Part shown: positions 10,882-19,732 of the stretch, in pieces
Layout: every line of letters starts with the position of its first letter
Position numbering within the stretch: the first letter of the stretch is position 1
Origin: Anthopleura xanthogrammica
Lineage: Eukaryota > Cnidaria > Anthozoa > Actiniaria > Actiniidae
Assembly: GCA_964019055.1 (NCBI GenBank)
Contig: OZ025218.1
Location: 10,176,486-10,240,485, forward strand
Direction of reading: 5' to 3'
DNA: 64,000 nucleotides
Notes under the pieces: model-generated
Databases searched by the model: none
What the model was told of the DNA's origin: nothing
The model's input: only the letters and a program-made list of their open reading frames with translations
Translations under genes and position numbers: made by a program

Positions 10882-13800
10882 ATGCAGAACATTTTAGACA
10901 GCCCTATTCCTGAGACTAAAATACCCCTAGTCCCTCCAATAAGGCCGACAAAGCCAACTTCAAATCCAAAGCCCCGCATCATCGAGAAAATCCAGGAGGA
11001 GCTAAAAAATTTTTCAGAGTGGTTATTACCACTCATTCGCTCCAAGATTAGGAATCGCGCTGAGGTGAAGATCGCGAAGCTGAAGAAGAGAATAAAGGCT
11101 ATTTATCGTAGATCAGAAAAAGAGAATACGCTGAAAAAATCCTCGTTCAAATCATATCTTAAGGAACACAGGATTCTCGGACGTAATCGTGACGTAGATC
11201 CCAGCGTATTCTTAAAGAAGCAGGAAAAACGCGTCTTAGAGACCATCTCGATAACTAAGAAGCCCACGAAGATTAAGTTCTACTTAACCTGTGAGTTCCA
11301 TAAGATCGGGAACGATGGACAAGAAGTCACTAGCGAAGGACATTTCCACACAGTACCAGAAATAGTAACAAAAAGCACCAACTTATTAACCCTATACGAG
11401 AAAATTTCCGAGGACATCCTAGAAAGAATCGTCGAATTCCAGAACGAGGGTTCTGGCTGGGTCATTGGGAAAGTAGTATCCTTAAGCATTCATTTCGCGA
11501 AATACGAACCCCTAAAAGCTAGCACATTCATTCCCCTTCCTCAAGAATTAGCAACAAAGAAGGCCATCATTAACCCCAAGAACGAAGACGATCAATGCTT
11601 CAAGTGGGCGGTAACCGCGGCCCTATTTACACCAAAAAGTCATCCTGAGAGGATAACGCGAACGCTTAAGGAAAACGCGGAAAAGCTAAGCTGGGACGGA
11701 CTTCGCTTTCCGCTAGAGCTACGAGATATCCGAATCTTCGAGAAAAATAACAAGGACTACGCGATTAGTGTCTTAGGTTACGAAGGGGAGGACTTCGAGC
11801 CCCTCAGAATCTACGAAGGGGAAATCAGGGAGCACAACATCATCCTACTACTAATCTCCAACGAGAAAACGAAGCACTATTGTTGGATTAAGGACTTATC
11901 GAGACTTTTATCCTCCCAACTATCGAATCACCAACATAAGAAACACTTCTGCTTAAGATGTCTTAACTCCTTTAGCAACGAGTACGTTCTCCGAGAGCAT
12001 TCCGAATGGTGTGGTCAACACAAATCCGTAAAAGTAACCGTTCCCCCCAAAGGAACTGCACTCGAGTTCAAGAACCACCATCATTCTATGAAAGTTCCCT
12101 TCGTCATCTACGCCGACTTTGAGTGCATTCTGGAAAAAGTCGCTTCTTGTTCTTCAGACCCAAAAAGGTCTTTTACAGAACCATGTCAAAAGCACAAGCC
12201 CTCGGGATACTGTTACGTGATCAAATACAACGAAAACGCGCTTCCTCCAAAAATCGTGAAATACACAGCTCAAAGCGAGGAAGAAGACTTAGGAGAACAC
12301 TTCATGAGATCAATAGAAGAAGATGTTCTTTTCTTATACAAAAAACTTTCCGAGAAGAAAAAGCTGGTAATGACCGACCTGGATCGAAAGGAATACGAAG
12401 AAGCAAAGCACTGCCATATCTGTAAGGAAGAGCTAAGAAGGGACAAAGTAAGAGATCACGATCATCTCACAGGGAAATTCCGTGGGGCGGCGCATAATAA
12501 GTGTAATCTTAGTTACAAACTTCCGAACTTCATTCCCATCTTTTTCCACAATCTTTCGGGATACGACGCCCATCTGTTCGTAAAAGCCCTAGGAATCAGC
12601 AAAGGTAAGATTAAGTGTATCGCGAAGAATGAGGAACAGTACATCTCTTTTAGTAAGGGAATCATCGTGGATCACTACACGGACAAAGAGGGGAAAATCC
12701 ATGATGTTTACTTAGAAGCGAGATTCCTCGACAGCTACAAGTTCATGTCCTCCAGCTTGAGCAACCTTACCAACAACCTAACGAAAGACCAGTTCGAAGT
12801 CATCAGTTCCTTTTACGGAGGCGAACATCTTAACTTATTGATGAGAAAAGGAGTGTACCCCTACGAGTACATGGATTCCCTTACGAAGTTAGAGGAACCC
12901 CACTTACCTCCTCTGAAAGCCTTTCATTCAGATCTTAATGATAGCGACATCACAAAAGAAGACTACGAGCACGCGCAAAAAGTATGGAAAACCTTCAACA
13001 TGAAGACGATGAAAGACTATCACGACCTATATCTCCAAACGGACGTACTTCTCCTAGCGGACGTATTCGAGAACTTCAGAATCGTTTGTAGAAGATACTA
13101 TGACTTAGATCCCGCTTGGTATTACACGGCCCCTGGACTTGCTTGGGACGCCATGTTAAAAATCACGAACATCCGACTAGAACTTCTCAGCGACATAGAC
13201 ATGATCTTAATGATGGAAAGCGGAATCCGAGGAGGAATTTCCTCTGTGGGAAGTAAGCGCTACGCAAAGGCTAATAATAAGTACCTGAAGAACTACAATC
13301 CTAACGAAAAAAGCACTTACATTCCCTACTGGGACGCGAATAACCTCTACGGATGGGCAATGTCCCAACCCCTTCCAACGAAAGGCTTCACGTGGATGAC
13401 TCGAAGCAAGCTGTGGAAGTGGAGAAGAATTCCCTGTATCTTAGACGTTGATCTAGAGTATCCCCGACAACTACACAATATCCATAACGACTACCCCCTT
13501 GCCCCAGAGCACCTTAAGGCGAAAAGTGGAGTAATGAAGCTTATTCCGAACTTCTACGACAAGTCACACTACGTGGTACATCACGATACTCTAAAATTCT
13601 ACGAAAGCCAGGGACTAATAATCACGAAGGTCCATAGGGGAATTTCCTTTGAAGAATCCCCCTGGTTAAAGAAGTACATTGACCTAAATACAGACTTAAG
13701 AACCAAGGCGACGAACGATTTCGAGAAAGATTTCTTCAAGCTCATGAACAACAGCGTCTTCGGAAAGACCATGGAGAACATTCGTAATCGACGAGACATA

Positions 13801-14559
13801 CGCCTAGTCACAAACAAAAAGCAAGCGAATAAGCTAACTCGTAAGCCGAACTTCATTGGAGCCAAATCCTTCTCTGAAAAGTTAGCCGCCATTCACATGA
13901 GAAGAACGCGCTTAGAGTACAACAAGCCCATTTACCTAGGAATGTCCATCTTAGACTTATCTAAGAAATTCATGTATGACTTTCACTATAACTACGTCAA
14001 GGAGAAGTACAAGTACAAAGTAACCCTTCTTTACACTGATACTGATAGTCTAATCTACGAAATCCAGACGCGCGATCTTTACAAAGACATGGAAGGGGAC
14101 ATCGAGAGGTTATTTGACACAAGCAATTATCCCAAAGATCACGCGGGAATAAAGAAGAGAGTGAACAAAAAAGTAAGAGGAATGATGAAGGACGAGACAG
14201 CTGGAAAGCAAGTCACGGAATTCGTTACGCTAAGAGCGAAGCTCTATTGCTTCAGAACAAGTAGGTATGTAGGAACAGAACTCCCCCAGGGAACAGAAGG
14301 TCTCCACGAGGAAAAGAAGTGCAAGGGAATCAAAAGATGCGTCGTAGAAAACAGCATTCGCTTCTCCTACTACAAAGAGTGCTTATTTACTGGAGAAGAA
14401 CTTATGAGAACAATGAGAGTCTTCAGAAGCCGATCACACGAAATAACTTCAGAAAAGGTCAATAAGATCGCTCTTTCCTCAAGGGACGACAAACGAGTAA
14501 TCTTACGAGGAGATCCTCTCACGACCTTAGCCCACGGTCACTACATGAGCACTACTTGA
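10882..14559 (+). CDS. polB: Protein-primed family B DNA polymerase (pPolB)
   Basis: Replicates the element by protein-primed synthesis from its ends. The 1225-aa length is usual for Polinton polymerases. A zinc-finger-like CLRCLNSF..HSEWC segment precedes the exonuclease domain. Exo I is YADFEC (D412, E414), Exo II FHNLSGYDAH, and Exo III YHDLYLQTD (Y713, D721). Between Exo I and Exo II lies a CHIC...DHDHLTGKFRG...HNKCN segment (C511, C514, D525-H528) resembling an endonuclease VII/HNH fold. Polymerase motif A is YWDANNLYGW (D818), motif B KLMNNSVFGK (953-962), motif C YTDTDS (D1053, D1055). All catalytic positions are intact and there are no frameshifts. It converges with the integrase gene across a double hairpin. 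Confidence 0.97.
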   Translation: MQNILDSPIPETKIPLVPPIRPTKPTSNPKPRIIEKIQEELKNFSEWLLPLIRSKIRNRAEVKIAKLKKRIKAIYRRSEKENTLKKSSFKSYLKEHRILGRNRDVDPSVFLKKQEKRVLETISITKKPTKIKFYLTCEFHKIGNDGQEVTSEGHFHTVPEIVTKSTNLLTLYEKISEDILERIVEFQNEGSGWVIGKVVSLSIHFAKYEPLKASTFIPLPQELATKKAIINPKNEDDQCFKWAVTAALFTPKSHPERITRTLKENAEKLSWDGLRFPLELRDIRIFEKNNKDYAISVLGYEGEDFEPLRIYEGEIREHNIILLLISNEKTKHYCWIKDLSRLLSSQLSNHQHKKHFCLRCLNSFSNEYVLREHSEWCGQHKSVKVTVPPKGTALEFKNHHHSMKVPFVIYADFECILEKVASCSSDPKRSFTEPCQKHKPSGYCYVIKYNENALPPKIVKYTAQSEEEDLGEHFMRSIEEDVLFLYKKLSEKKKLVMTDLDRKEYEEAKHCHICKEELRRDKVRDHDHLTGKFRGAAHNKCNLSYKLPNFIPIFFHNLSGYDAHLFVKALGISKGKIKCIAKNEEQYISFSKGIIVDHYTDKEGKIHDVYLEARFLDSYKFMSSSLSNLTNNLTKDQFEVISSFYGGEHLNLLMRKGVYPYEYMDSLTKLEEPHLPPLKAFHSDLNDSDITKEDYEHAQKVWKTFNMKTMKDYHDLYLQTDVLLLADVFENFRIVCRRYYDLDPAWYYTAPGLAWDAMLKITNIRLELLSDIDMILMMESGIRGGISSVGSKRYAKANNKYLKNYNPNEKSTYIPYWDANNLYGWAMSQPLPTKGFTWMTRSKLWKWRRIPCILDVDLEYPRQLHNIHNDYPLAPEHLKAKSGVMKLIPNFYDKSHYVVHHDTLKFYESQGLIITKVHRGISFEESPWLKKYIDLNTDLRTKATNDFEKDFFKLMNNSVFGKTMENIRNRRDIRLVTNKKQANKLTRKPNFIGAKSFSEKLAAIHMRRTRLEYNKPIYLGMSILDLSKKFMYDFHYNYVKEKYKYKVTLLYTDTDSLIYEIQTRDLYKDMEGDIERLFDTSNYPKDHAGIKKRVNKKVRGMMKDETAGKQVTEFVTLRAKLYCFRTSRYVGTELPQGTEGLHEEKKCKGIKRCVVENSIRFSYYKECLFTGEELMRTMRVFRSRSHEITSEKVNKIALSSRDDKRVILRGDPLTTLAHGHYMSTT

Positions 14560-14570
14560 CGAATCTTTAA

Positions 14571-14648
14571 CTCATGAGCACAGGGGGTGTGGGGGAGGAA
14601 CTCCCCCACTCATGAGCACAGGGGGTGTGGGGGAGGAACTCCCCCACA
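14571..14648. terminator. Tandem double hairpin between convergent polymerase and integrase genes
   Basis: A 38-bp unit starting CTCATGAGCACAGGGGG occurs twice. Each unit has a perfect 9-bp stem (GTGGGGGAG / CTCCCCCAC, GAA loop) at 14589-14609 and 14627-14647. It sits exactly in the 93-bp gap between two converging genes, which suits a bidirectional transcription terminator or 3'-end processing signal. Function inferred. Confidence 0.55.
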
Positions 14649-14652
14649 ATCT

Positions 14653-15717
14653 TTAGCCCAAAACACCATCAGGCGGGAGTTCCGTGTCCTCGGGAATAAT
14701 CTGTAACTCCTCTCTAACGAAAGAACGCTTGGGAGTCTTTCTCCCGTGCCTTCCCATATCAGTCAAAGGATTTACCCAACTTTCAGAAAGATAATAAAGC
14801 ACAGGTTGATTAGGAGTAATGGTCGCACGCGATATCTCGTAAACTTCTATAGACCAAATGGGATCAGTAGCGCGCTGTCGACCTCCCTCCTCTTCCCCAG
14901 CGGCATACAAGTATCGAACAAAAACCCCTCCAGGGATCCTATTTTCCTTTGATCCCACAGGTCTTTTGTAGATGGGATCTTTTAGCTCGAGGGACTTTAG
15001 ATTTTGTGCCTCCTTTGCTTTCTTCCCAGTAATCTTCTTGACTTCGTTGTTAATAGACTTTATCACGCTAGGAAGTCGTTCCACCCATTCTCGTGACCTC
15101 GTGTCCCCCACGTGAGTCTTAGAAACTTCCATAAGCATCTCTTGTGCATACTGATGACTAAACAGCTTCTCAGCGATCGTTCGATTAGCGCGCTCCACGA
15201 GGGATTGTGCTCTGTGATTTCCAGGATCTGATCTTTGGATTTCTACATCACGTTTCTTCATAAGTTTCGTAAAAGCTCCCTTGAATTCTGTTCCTGGATC
15301 GACCATCAAAGTTTCAGGCCAATATAATTTCCTAGAATAAATACTTTCCAAAGCCTCAGATACTCCCGTGGAGTACTTCGCGGTCAAAGGTTCAGCATCC
15401 ACGTATCTAGAAGCAACGTCGACCACGACGAGAGCATATTTGTATATCTTTTTCTTCACGGTATCGTGGGGCATAAAGAGTAAGTCCGCTTGATGGATCT
15501 GATCGGGCTCAGAAATGTTCCAATGGTATCTGGGAATGTACGTGGGGGCAGGGAGGTAAATTTGCCACAAAGCTTGCTTAATAAGCCACTTCCTCGTGAT
15601 CTCTTCGGAAATCCCTGTTGCTTCGGATAGTCTCGAGATCGCAGAATATCCCTTCCAATATCCTTCAGTTGAGTAATAAACGTTTGAAAGAGTTTCTCCT
15701 TTCTTCTTTTGATTCAT
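14653..15717 (-). CDS. int: Retroviral-type (RVE) DDE integrase
   Basis: Inserts the linear DNA into chromosomes and makes the short target duplication. The product is 354 aa. The N-terminal region (WKGYSAISRL..TGISEEITRKWL) looks like the usual helix-turn-helix or zinc-binding lead-in. The catalytic core has D78 (HQADLLFM), D140 (MVDPGTEF) and E175 (SLVERANRTI), with the D140-E175 spacing of retroviral integrases. The C-terminal region is basic and SH3/chromo-like in position, but I do not see a diagnostic chromodomain. It is transcribed divergently from the capsid gene with 41 bp between start codons, so both must share a very compact AT-rich promoter. Frame intact. Confidence 0.95.
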   Translation of the reverse strand: MNQKKKGETLSNVYYSTEGYWKGYSAISRLSEATGISEEITRKWLIKQALWQIYLPAPTYIPRYHWNISEPDQIHQADLLFMPHDTVKKKIYKYALVVVDVASRYVDAEPLTAKYSTGVSEALESIYSRKLYWPETLMVDPGTEFKGAFTKLMKKRDVEIQRSDPGNHRAQSLVERANRTIAEKLFSHQYAQEMLMEVSKTHVGDTRSREWVERLPSVIKSINNEVKKITGKKAKEAQNLKSLELKDPIYKRPVGSKENRIPGGVFVRYLYAAGEEEGGRQRATDPIWSIEVYEISRATITPNQPVLYYLSESWVNPLTDMGRHGRKTPKRSFVREELQIIPEDTELPPDGVLG

Positions 15718-15758
15718 AGTATCTAAAAGAGTAGCTCATTATTACATAAATAAGAAAG
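15718..15758. promoter_or_regulatory. Compact divergent promoter, integrase/capsid
   Basis: Only 41 bp separate the two divergent start codons. It contains TTACATAAATAAGAAAG directly before the capsid ATG. The ATAAATAAGA box recurs almost unchanged before the ATPase start (17120-17134). Confidence 0.5.
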
Positions 15759-17006
15759 ATGGCAAGAACAATCCCAGAAAAGCTTGATGTAGATAGGATC
15801 TTTAAAGTGCCCTACGGACTCAAAGCAGAGAAGAACATTCATCGCGTGAGCTTTAGTCCAGCCACAGTGGATCCAGGACGAACGTTGGATGTTCACATAC
15901 CCAAGTTACCGGAGAACGTTGTTATTGTTCCCGGAAGCGTGGCACTCTTGGTAGATCTCACTTTGAAGGATGGGAGCACCTCTGACGCAAATAAGACCGT
16001 GGTTAATAACCTGGGAAAGAACCTTATCGAAGAGATGAGAGTTACCTTTGGAGGAAGATCAATAGAAGATTTGGTTCGATATGACCTCTATCAAACTTAC
16101 GGCGACTTATTCCTCAGAAAGGAAGAACGAAAGAATAGGCTAAGAGAAGGGATCTCCTCGGAAAACATGCGGAAACTAAGAACGAGTGCGGGAAATAAGG
16201 TCGAGACAGATTCTGCAGAAGTTGCACTTGCTACGATCTATGGAACACGATACAGAATCCCCATATCCCACACCATTCTCGACTCTCATGGAGTATATTA
16301 TTCCAACGGATTAGTAGATACTCTACTCTTCCAGGTTACCTTTTCCACAAACGCGAAGATCGTAACCTCATCCCAAGAGGACGCAAAGTATACCCTATCC
16401 AATCTAGAACTAGAGTACGAGACCATTACGAGCGAATATCTAGCAAACGAAGCATTAAGCACCTACGAAGATGGTAGGGGATTCTACTACGAGAACGTAT
16501 TGATGCACAAGAGTTTCCCCATTAATAAGAAGAAGACCACCGTGATCAACGAACAGATCAACCTCCCCCTACGATCGATGACTGGGATCCTACTGATATT
16601 CATAGACCCATATACGGCCTGCGCTAGGGACTCAGAAAAGTTCACGAACCCCAATATTACCAAAGTAGACATCAACGTGAATAGCGTGCCCCATAAGTTG
16701 TATTCCGATGGGATGATACCAACGGATTTTTGGGAGTCCATTGTGATGCGATATGGATTAACGGATACCATAACTCCAAAGGAGTTTTACGAGGACAAGT
16801 TTGCCTTGTGGATTGATTTGAGGACTCATCCTGATGGAGGCATCCATGGTAGTGGGCTCGTTTCTGACGCTACGAAAGGAGGGGTGAAGTTGTACATTAA
16901 AAGAACTGCTGGAACGGAAGATGAGGAAATGACGTGTTACTTATTCGTCGTGGCGGACGGATTGGTGGAGTTCGAGAAGAGGAGTTTCAAGCAAAACTGG
17001 TACTAA
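15759..17006 (+). CDS. Probable major capsid protein (double jelly-roll type)
   Basis: A 415-aa soluble protein with many short beta-prone segments, no signal peptide and no membrane segment. It lies directly upstream of the packaging ATPase, the standard place of the major capsid gene in Polintons and related viruses. An N-terminal segment (FKVPYGLKAEKNIHRVSFSP) leads into alternating hydrophobic strands. VTFGGRSIED and the C-terminal LYIKRTAGTEDEEMTCYLF are strand-like. I believe it belongs to the transposon-derived family annotated in many animal genomes as F54H12.2-like. That assignment is from memory of the family, and the capsid role comes from context. Structure prediction should show two eight-stranded jelly rolls. 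Confidence 0.7.
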   Translation: MARTIPEKLDVDRIFKVPYGLKAEKNIHRVSFSPATVDPGRTLDVHIPKLPENVVIVPGSVALLVDLTLKDGSTSDANKTVVNNLGKNLIEEMRVTFGGRSIEDLVRYDLYQTYGDLFLRKEERKNRLREGISSENMRKLRTSAGNKVETDSAEVALATIYGTRYRIPISHTILDSHGVYYSNGLVDTLLFQVTFSTNAKIVTSSQEDAKYTLSNLELEYETITSEYLANEALSTYEDGRGFYYENVLMHKSFPINKKKTTVINEQINLPLRSMTGILLIFIDPYTACARDSEKFTNPNITKVDINVNSVPHKLYSDGMIPTDFWESIVMRYGLTDTITPKEFYEDKFALWIDLRTHPDGGIHGSGLVSDATKGGVKLYIKRTAGTEDEEMTCYLFVVADGLVEFEKRSFKQNWY

Positions 17007-17134
17007 ACGTGGAGCCCTTCTATTCCCTGGGGGAGTTCACGTGGGGGAGAGTTCCTCTGAGGATAAGAGCTCCCATATCCTAGATGGAGAGGGATTAGGA
17101 GTACTAAAGGATAGTTATGATACAATAAATAAGA
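17007..17134. promoter_or_regulatory. Spacer with degenerate hairpin repeat and ATPase promoter box
   Basis: CTGGGGGAGTTCACGTGGGG (17031 on) is a degraded relative of the element's hairpin motif after the capsid stop. AATAAATAAGA directly precedes the ATPase ATG at 17135. Confidence 0.4.
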
Positions 17135-17770
17135 ATGGAGGAACTAAAAGATAAGACTCCCTTTCACTGTATCATAACAGGTCCTACGAATTGCGGAAAG
17201 ACTCATTATCTAGTGAATACGCTAAGGAATAGTTTCCGATACGTGTTCGAATACATCGTACTTATCTGTCCAACTTATGTGGAGAATCTTACTTACCGAG
17301 GCTTCGCTAAAGATGATCCTAGATTCATCGTCCTGTCGCCCAAGGCAGATGATGTGAACGAGATCTGTGATCTACTTTCCATGTGTAAGATCATATTCTC
17401 GGGGCAGGAGACTCTGATTATCTTGGATGATTGTGCTTTCTCAAAAGAGTTAAAAAATAGGTCTAATCACTTCGTTAGGCTGGGATTTTCGGGAAGACAC
17501 GATAAGATCTCTATTTGGGTCTTAACTCAGCAGATTACCTCGATTGCGAAACCCTTCCGCGAGAACGTTACGTGCATCATATCCTTCTACAGTCCAAGTC
17601 AATCAGCGAATAAGCTACTCTTTGAAGAATTCGGAGGGACCATGGATGTTGAAGAGAGGAACGCCTTGATGAAAATATTAAAGAAGGAAAGGTACTCCAG
17701 AATATGTCTTTGCTTAATACACCCACATCGATCCTACGTAGAAGTGCCAGGCTTAAGTGTATCTCGATGA
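17135..17770 (+). CDS. FtsK/HerA-family genome packaging ATPase
   Basis: Pumps the DNA into the preformed capsid. The product is 211 aa, close to the length of A32-like packaging ATPases. Walker A is GPTNCGKT (16-23), Walker B LIILDD (94-99), followed by a Ser/Arg-rich loop with GFSGRHDKIS and a candidate arginine finger region, then WVLTQQ. It follows the capsid candidate, as in other Polintons. The stop codon falls in the first copy of a 35-bp tandem repeat that extends into the next gene's leader. Confidence 0.93.
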   Translation: MEELKDKTPFHCIITGPTNCGKTHYLVNTLRNSFRYVFEYIVLICPTYVENLTYRGFAKDDPRFIVLSPKADDVNEICDLLSMCKIIFSGQETLIILDDCAFSKELKNRSNHFVRLGFSGRHDKISIWVLTQQITSIAKPFRENVTCIISFYSPSQSANKLLFEEFGGTMDVEERNALMKILKKERYSRICLCLIHPHRSYVEVPGLSVSR

Positions 17771-17880
17771 TGATAGAAGTACCAGGCTTAAGTGTATCTC
17801 GATGATGATAGAAGTACCAGGCTTAAGTGTATCTTGATTATGATAGAAGTACCAGGCTTAAGTGTATCTTGATTATGATA
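17741..17880. repeat. Four 35-bp direct repeats at the ATPase 3' end
   Basis: GAAGTRCCAGGCTTAAGTGT begins at 17741, 17776, 17811 and 17846. Copy 1 encodes the last ATPase residues (EVPGLSVSR). Later copies form the leader of the following gene and each contains GATNATGATA, part of its start-proximal box. Confidence 0.9.
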
Positions 17881-17888
17881 AAGTTATT

Positions 17889-18251
17889 ATGGATTCCCCT
17901 CCAAAAGAAGTAAAGTCTAAGTTCGAGAAGAAGGTGGGAGACTTAAGGGAAAAGCGCGAACAACTTTGCATACTTGCTTTATTAGGAACCATTAGCGAAC
18001 ACGTTGGACGCGAACTAACTGTAGAAGATATCATAAAGTTACCAGCAAAGGACGTTGAGAAATATCATAAGATGTATCAGCCCACGAGTGCACCTGCTGT
18101 ACCCCTTCCTGGATTCATGAACGTAGCTCATAGATTCCTAGGGGAAATCATCTCGCGCGCACTCCTGATGGAGAAGGAAGAAGCATATGAAGAAGAAATG
18201 CTGGATCTAGAAATGCTGGATCTAGAAATGCTTGATCTAAGTACATGTTGA
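17889..18251 (+). CDS. Unknown Polinton protein A1 (120 aa), paralogue of the next gene
   Basis: ATG at 17889 (MDSPPKEVKS) chosen over upstream near-cognate codons because GATAAAGTTATT precedes it. Charged and helical. The segment KREQLCILALLGTISEHVGR is nearly repeated in the next gene, as is a GFMNV...IISRAL segment. The C-terminus ends in three EMLDL repeats encoded by a 15-bp tandem repeat (about 18196-18240), which may have truncated an originally longer protein. Function unknown; by position possibly a virion or scaffold component. Confidence 0.65.
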   Translation: MDSPPKEVKSKFEKKVGDLREKREQLCILALLGTISEHVGRELTVEDIIKLPAKDVEKYHKMYQPTSAPAVPLPGFMNVAHRFLGEIISRALLMEKEEAYEEEMLDLEMLDLEMLDLSTC

Positions 18252-18266
18252 CGATGATAAAGTAAC

Positions 18267-18851
18267 ATGACATCCATCATGGAACAATACGATGATAAAT
18301 CCACGCCCTCAAAGACAGAAGAAGTAAAGGAAACAACTCCCCCAAAGAAGAAGCCAAAGTCAAAGCCTGAGGAGGAGGAGGATGACGAAGAGGTAGCGGA
18401 AAAGCGCGAACAACTTTGCATACTTGCCACATTAGGATCGATTAGTGAATATACGGGGGCCAAACTAAGTCTAGGAGATATCAAAAGATTACCTAAAAAG
18501 GACGTTAAGAAATACTATAACAGATATCAGACCGCCACGGGGGCAAAGATGGCGAATGGGTTAATGAACGTACTTCAGGGAATAGCAGTAGAAGTCATCT
18601 CACGGGTTCTTCCGATTGATGATAAAAAAGAACTTAACAAGGACTTGGAGAACGACAAGTTTCTGAGAGAAAGTTTAACCAACGACATCGGATTTGTCGC
18701 GCTGAAAGGAGGAAGATTCATAGCATTAGCAGATTTTCTATTCCAAGTCGGGAAACACGTGAAGATGGATTTTTTTGGCGCAGCTCCGGAAATTTTGGAA
18801 CCCGCGGAACAACTTGTTCGGGAATATGGAGAAGAATTAAGCAAGACTTAA
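18267..18851 (+). CDS. Unknown Polinton protein A2 (194 aa)
   Basis: Starts 15 bp after the previous stop, with GATGATAAAGTAAC before the ATG. An acidic, lysine-rich linker (PPKKKPKSKPEEEEDDEE) is followed by a helical domain sharing KREQLCILATLGSISEYTG and GLMNV...EVISRVLP with its neighbour. It has an extra C-terminal part (about 120-194) that the neighbour lacks. The pair probably arose by tandem duplication. No enzymatic motif. Not recognised outside this element. Confidence 0.65.
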   Translation: MTSIMEQYDDKSTPSKTEEVKETTPPKKKPKSKPEEEEDDEEVAEKREQLCILATLGSISEYTGAKLSLGDIKRLPKKDVKKYYNRYQTATGAKMANGLMNVLQGIAVEVISRVLPIDDKKELNKDLENDKFLRESLTNDIGFVALKGGRFIALADFLFQVGKHVKMDFFGAAPEILEPAEQLVREYGEELSKT

Positions 18852-18895
18852 GCATACTTAAGCAAGACTTAAGCATTTGTTGATAAGTAATAAAG

Positions 18896-19354
18896 ATGGA
18901 AACGCCAAAAGAAGAAAATGGTGGTGGAGGCGCTGATGAAGAACAAATTACGAAAGAACCACAAAGGATCGTTCGAGAAAAAGATCCTAAGAAGGTTGCT
19001 GCCGGGAAGAAGTTGGTGGAATATAATAGGAAAGCTAAGAGGGCACTGCTAGAAAAGGAAGCTGCGGAAAAGGAAGCTGCGGAAAAGAAAGCTATCCCCC
19101 AGGAAGAAGAAGAATCGGGGGGAACGTGGATGCCTGGCCTCGACTTCACTAGCGTATTAACGATGATAGGACTCGGACTAACGGCCACGGATCTATACTT
19201 CAGGTGGAGAAAGAGTAATCCTCCCTCCGGGCCTTCCCAAAGTATGCCTCCGCCTTCCCAAAGTACTCCCACTCCCGCGGATAACACTCCCACGCCTTCT
19301 CCAACTCCAAATAGGACGAAACCCAAGCCCATTATAGGAATGGAAGGAGTTTAA
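18896..19354 (+). CDS. Charged single-pass membrane protein (152 aa), unknown
   Basis: ATG preceded by GATAAGTAATAAAG. An acidic/basic N-terminal half with a coiled-coil-like EKEAAEKEAAEKKA repeat, one hydrophobic segment near residues 81-101 (VLTMIGLGLTATDLYF), then a Pro/Ser/Thr-rich tail with two PPSQSMP/TP-like repeats. This suggests a membrane-anchored structural protein. Function unknown. Confidence 0.6.
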   Translation: METPKEENGGGGADEEQITKEPQRIVREKDPKKVAAGKKLVEYNRKAKRALLEKEAAEKEAAEKKAIPQEEEESGGTWMPGLDFTSVLTMIGLGLTATDLYFRWRKSNPPSGPSQSMPPPSQSTPTPADNTPTPSPTPNRTKPKPIIGMEGV

Positions 19355-19428
19355 CCCTCTAACTCCCTGGAAAGGACCTCAAGGAAAATTCATATAAGCA
19401 ATGACATCCCCCCAATCAAATAAAGGAC

Positions 19429-19659
19429 ATGGCAAAGAAAGTAGAAAATGACCTCGTGAAAAAGATCATGGAATCCGCAGTGATCGTAGGAATCGCCGCG
19501 GGAATAGGTTTCCTAGGGAAGAAGATAACGAAAGAGTCATTCATTAACGATCCATCCAATAGCTTAACGAATTATGGTAAATGGGTGGCTGTACTCGCGG
19601 GTTCCACGTACTTGAAGCACTATCTAGAAGAGAAGAAGATCTTACCTACGTCTCTCTAA
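19429..19659 (+). CDS. Small membrane protein (76 aa), unknown
   Basis: ATG preceded by ATCAAATAAAGGAC. Two hydrophobic stretches (SAVIVGIAAGIGFLG, and WVAVLAGSTYL) separated by a polar loop, with lysine-rich ends: a small two-helix membrane protein. Probably part of the virion/membrane block; no homologue recognised. Confidence 0.55.
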   Translation: MAKKVENDLVKKIMESAVIVGIAAGIGFLGKKITKESFINDPSNSLTNYGKWVAVLAGSTYLKHYLEEKKILPTSL

Positions 19660-19732
19660 CTACTAGAGAAAAAGATCTTACTCATGAGCATCTAAAAACT
19701 ACCAATAAATATCTAAACACTTATCTTTCTCA

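Noticed and set aside
17007..17134. A further perfect hairpin after the capsid gene
   Set aside because: Two GGGGGAG half-sites are present in direct orientation. The complementary arm is missing, so it does not form the 9-bp stem.
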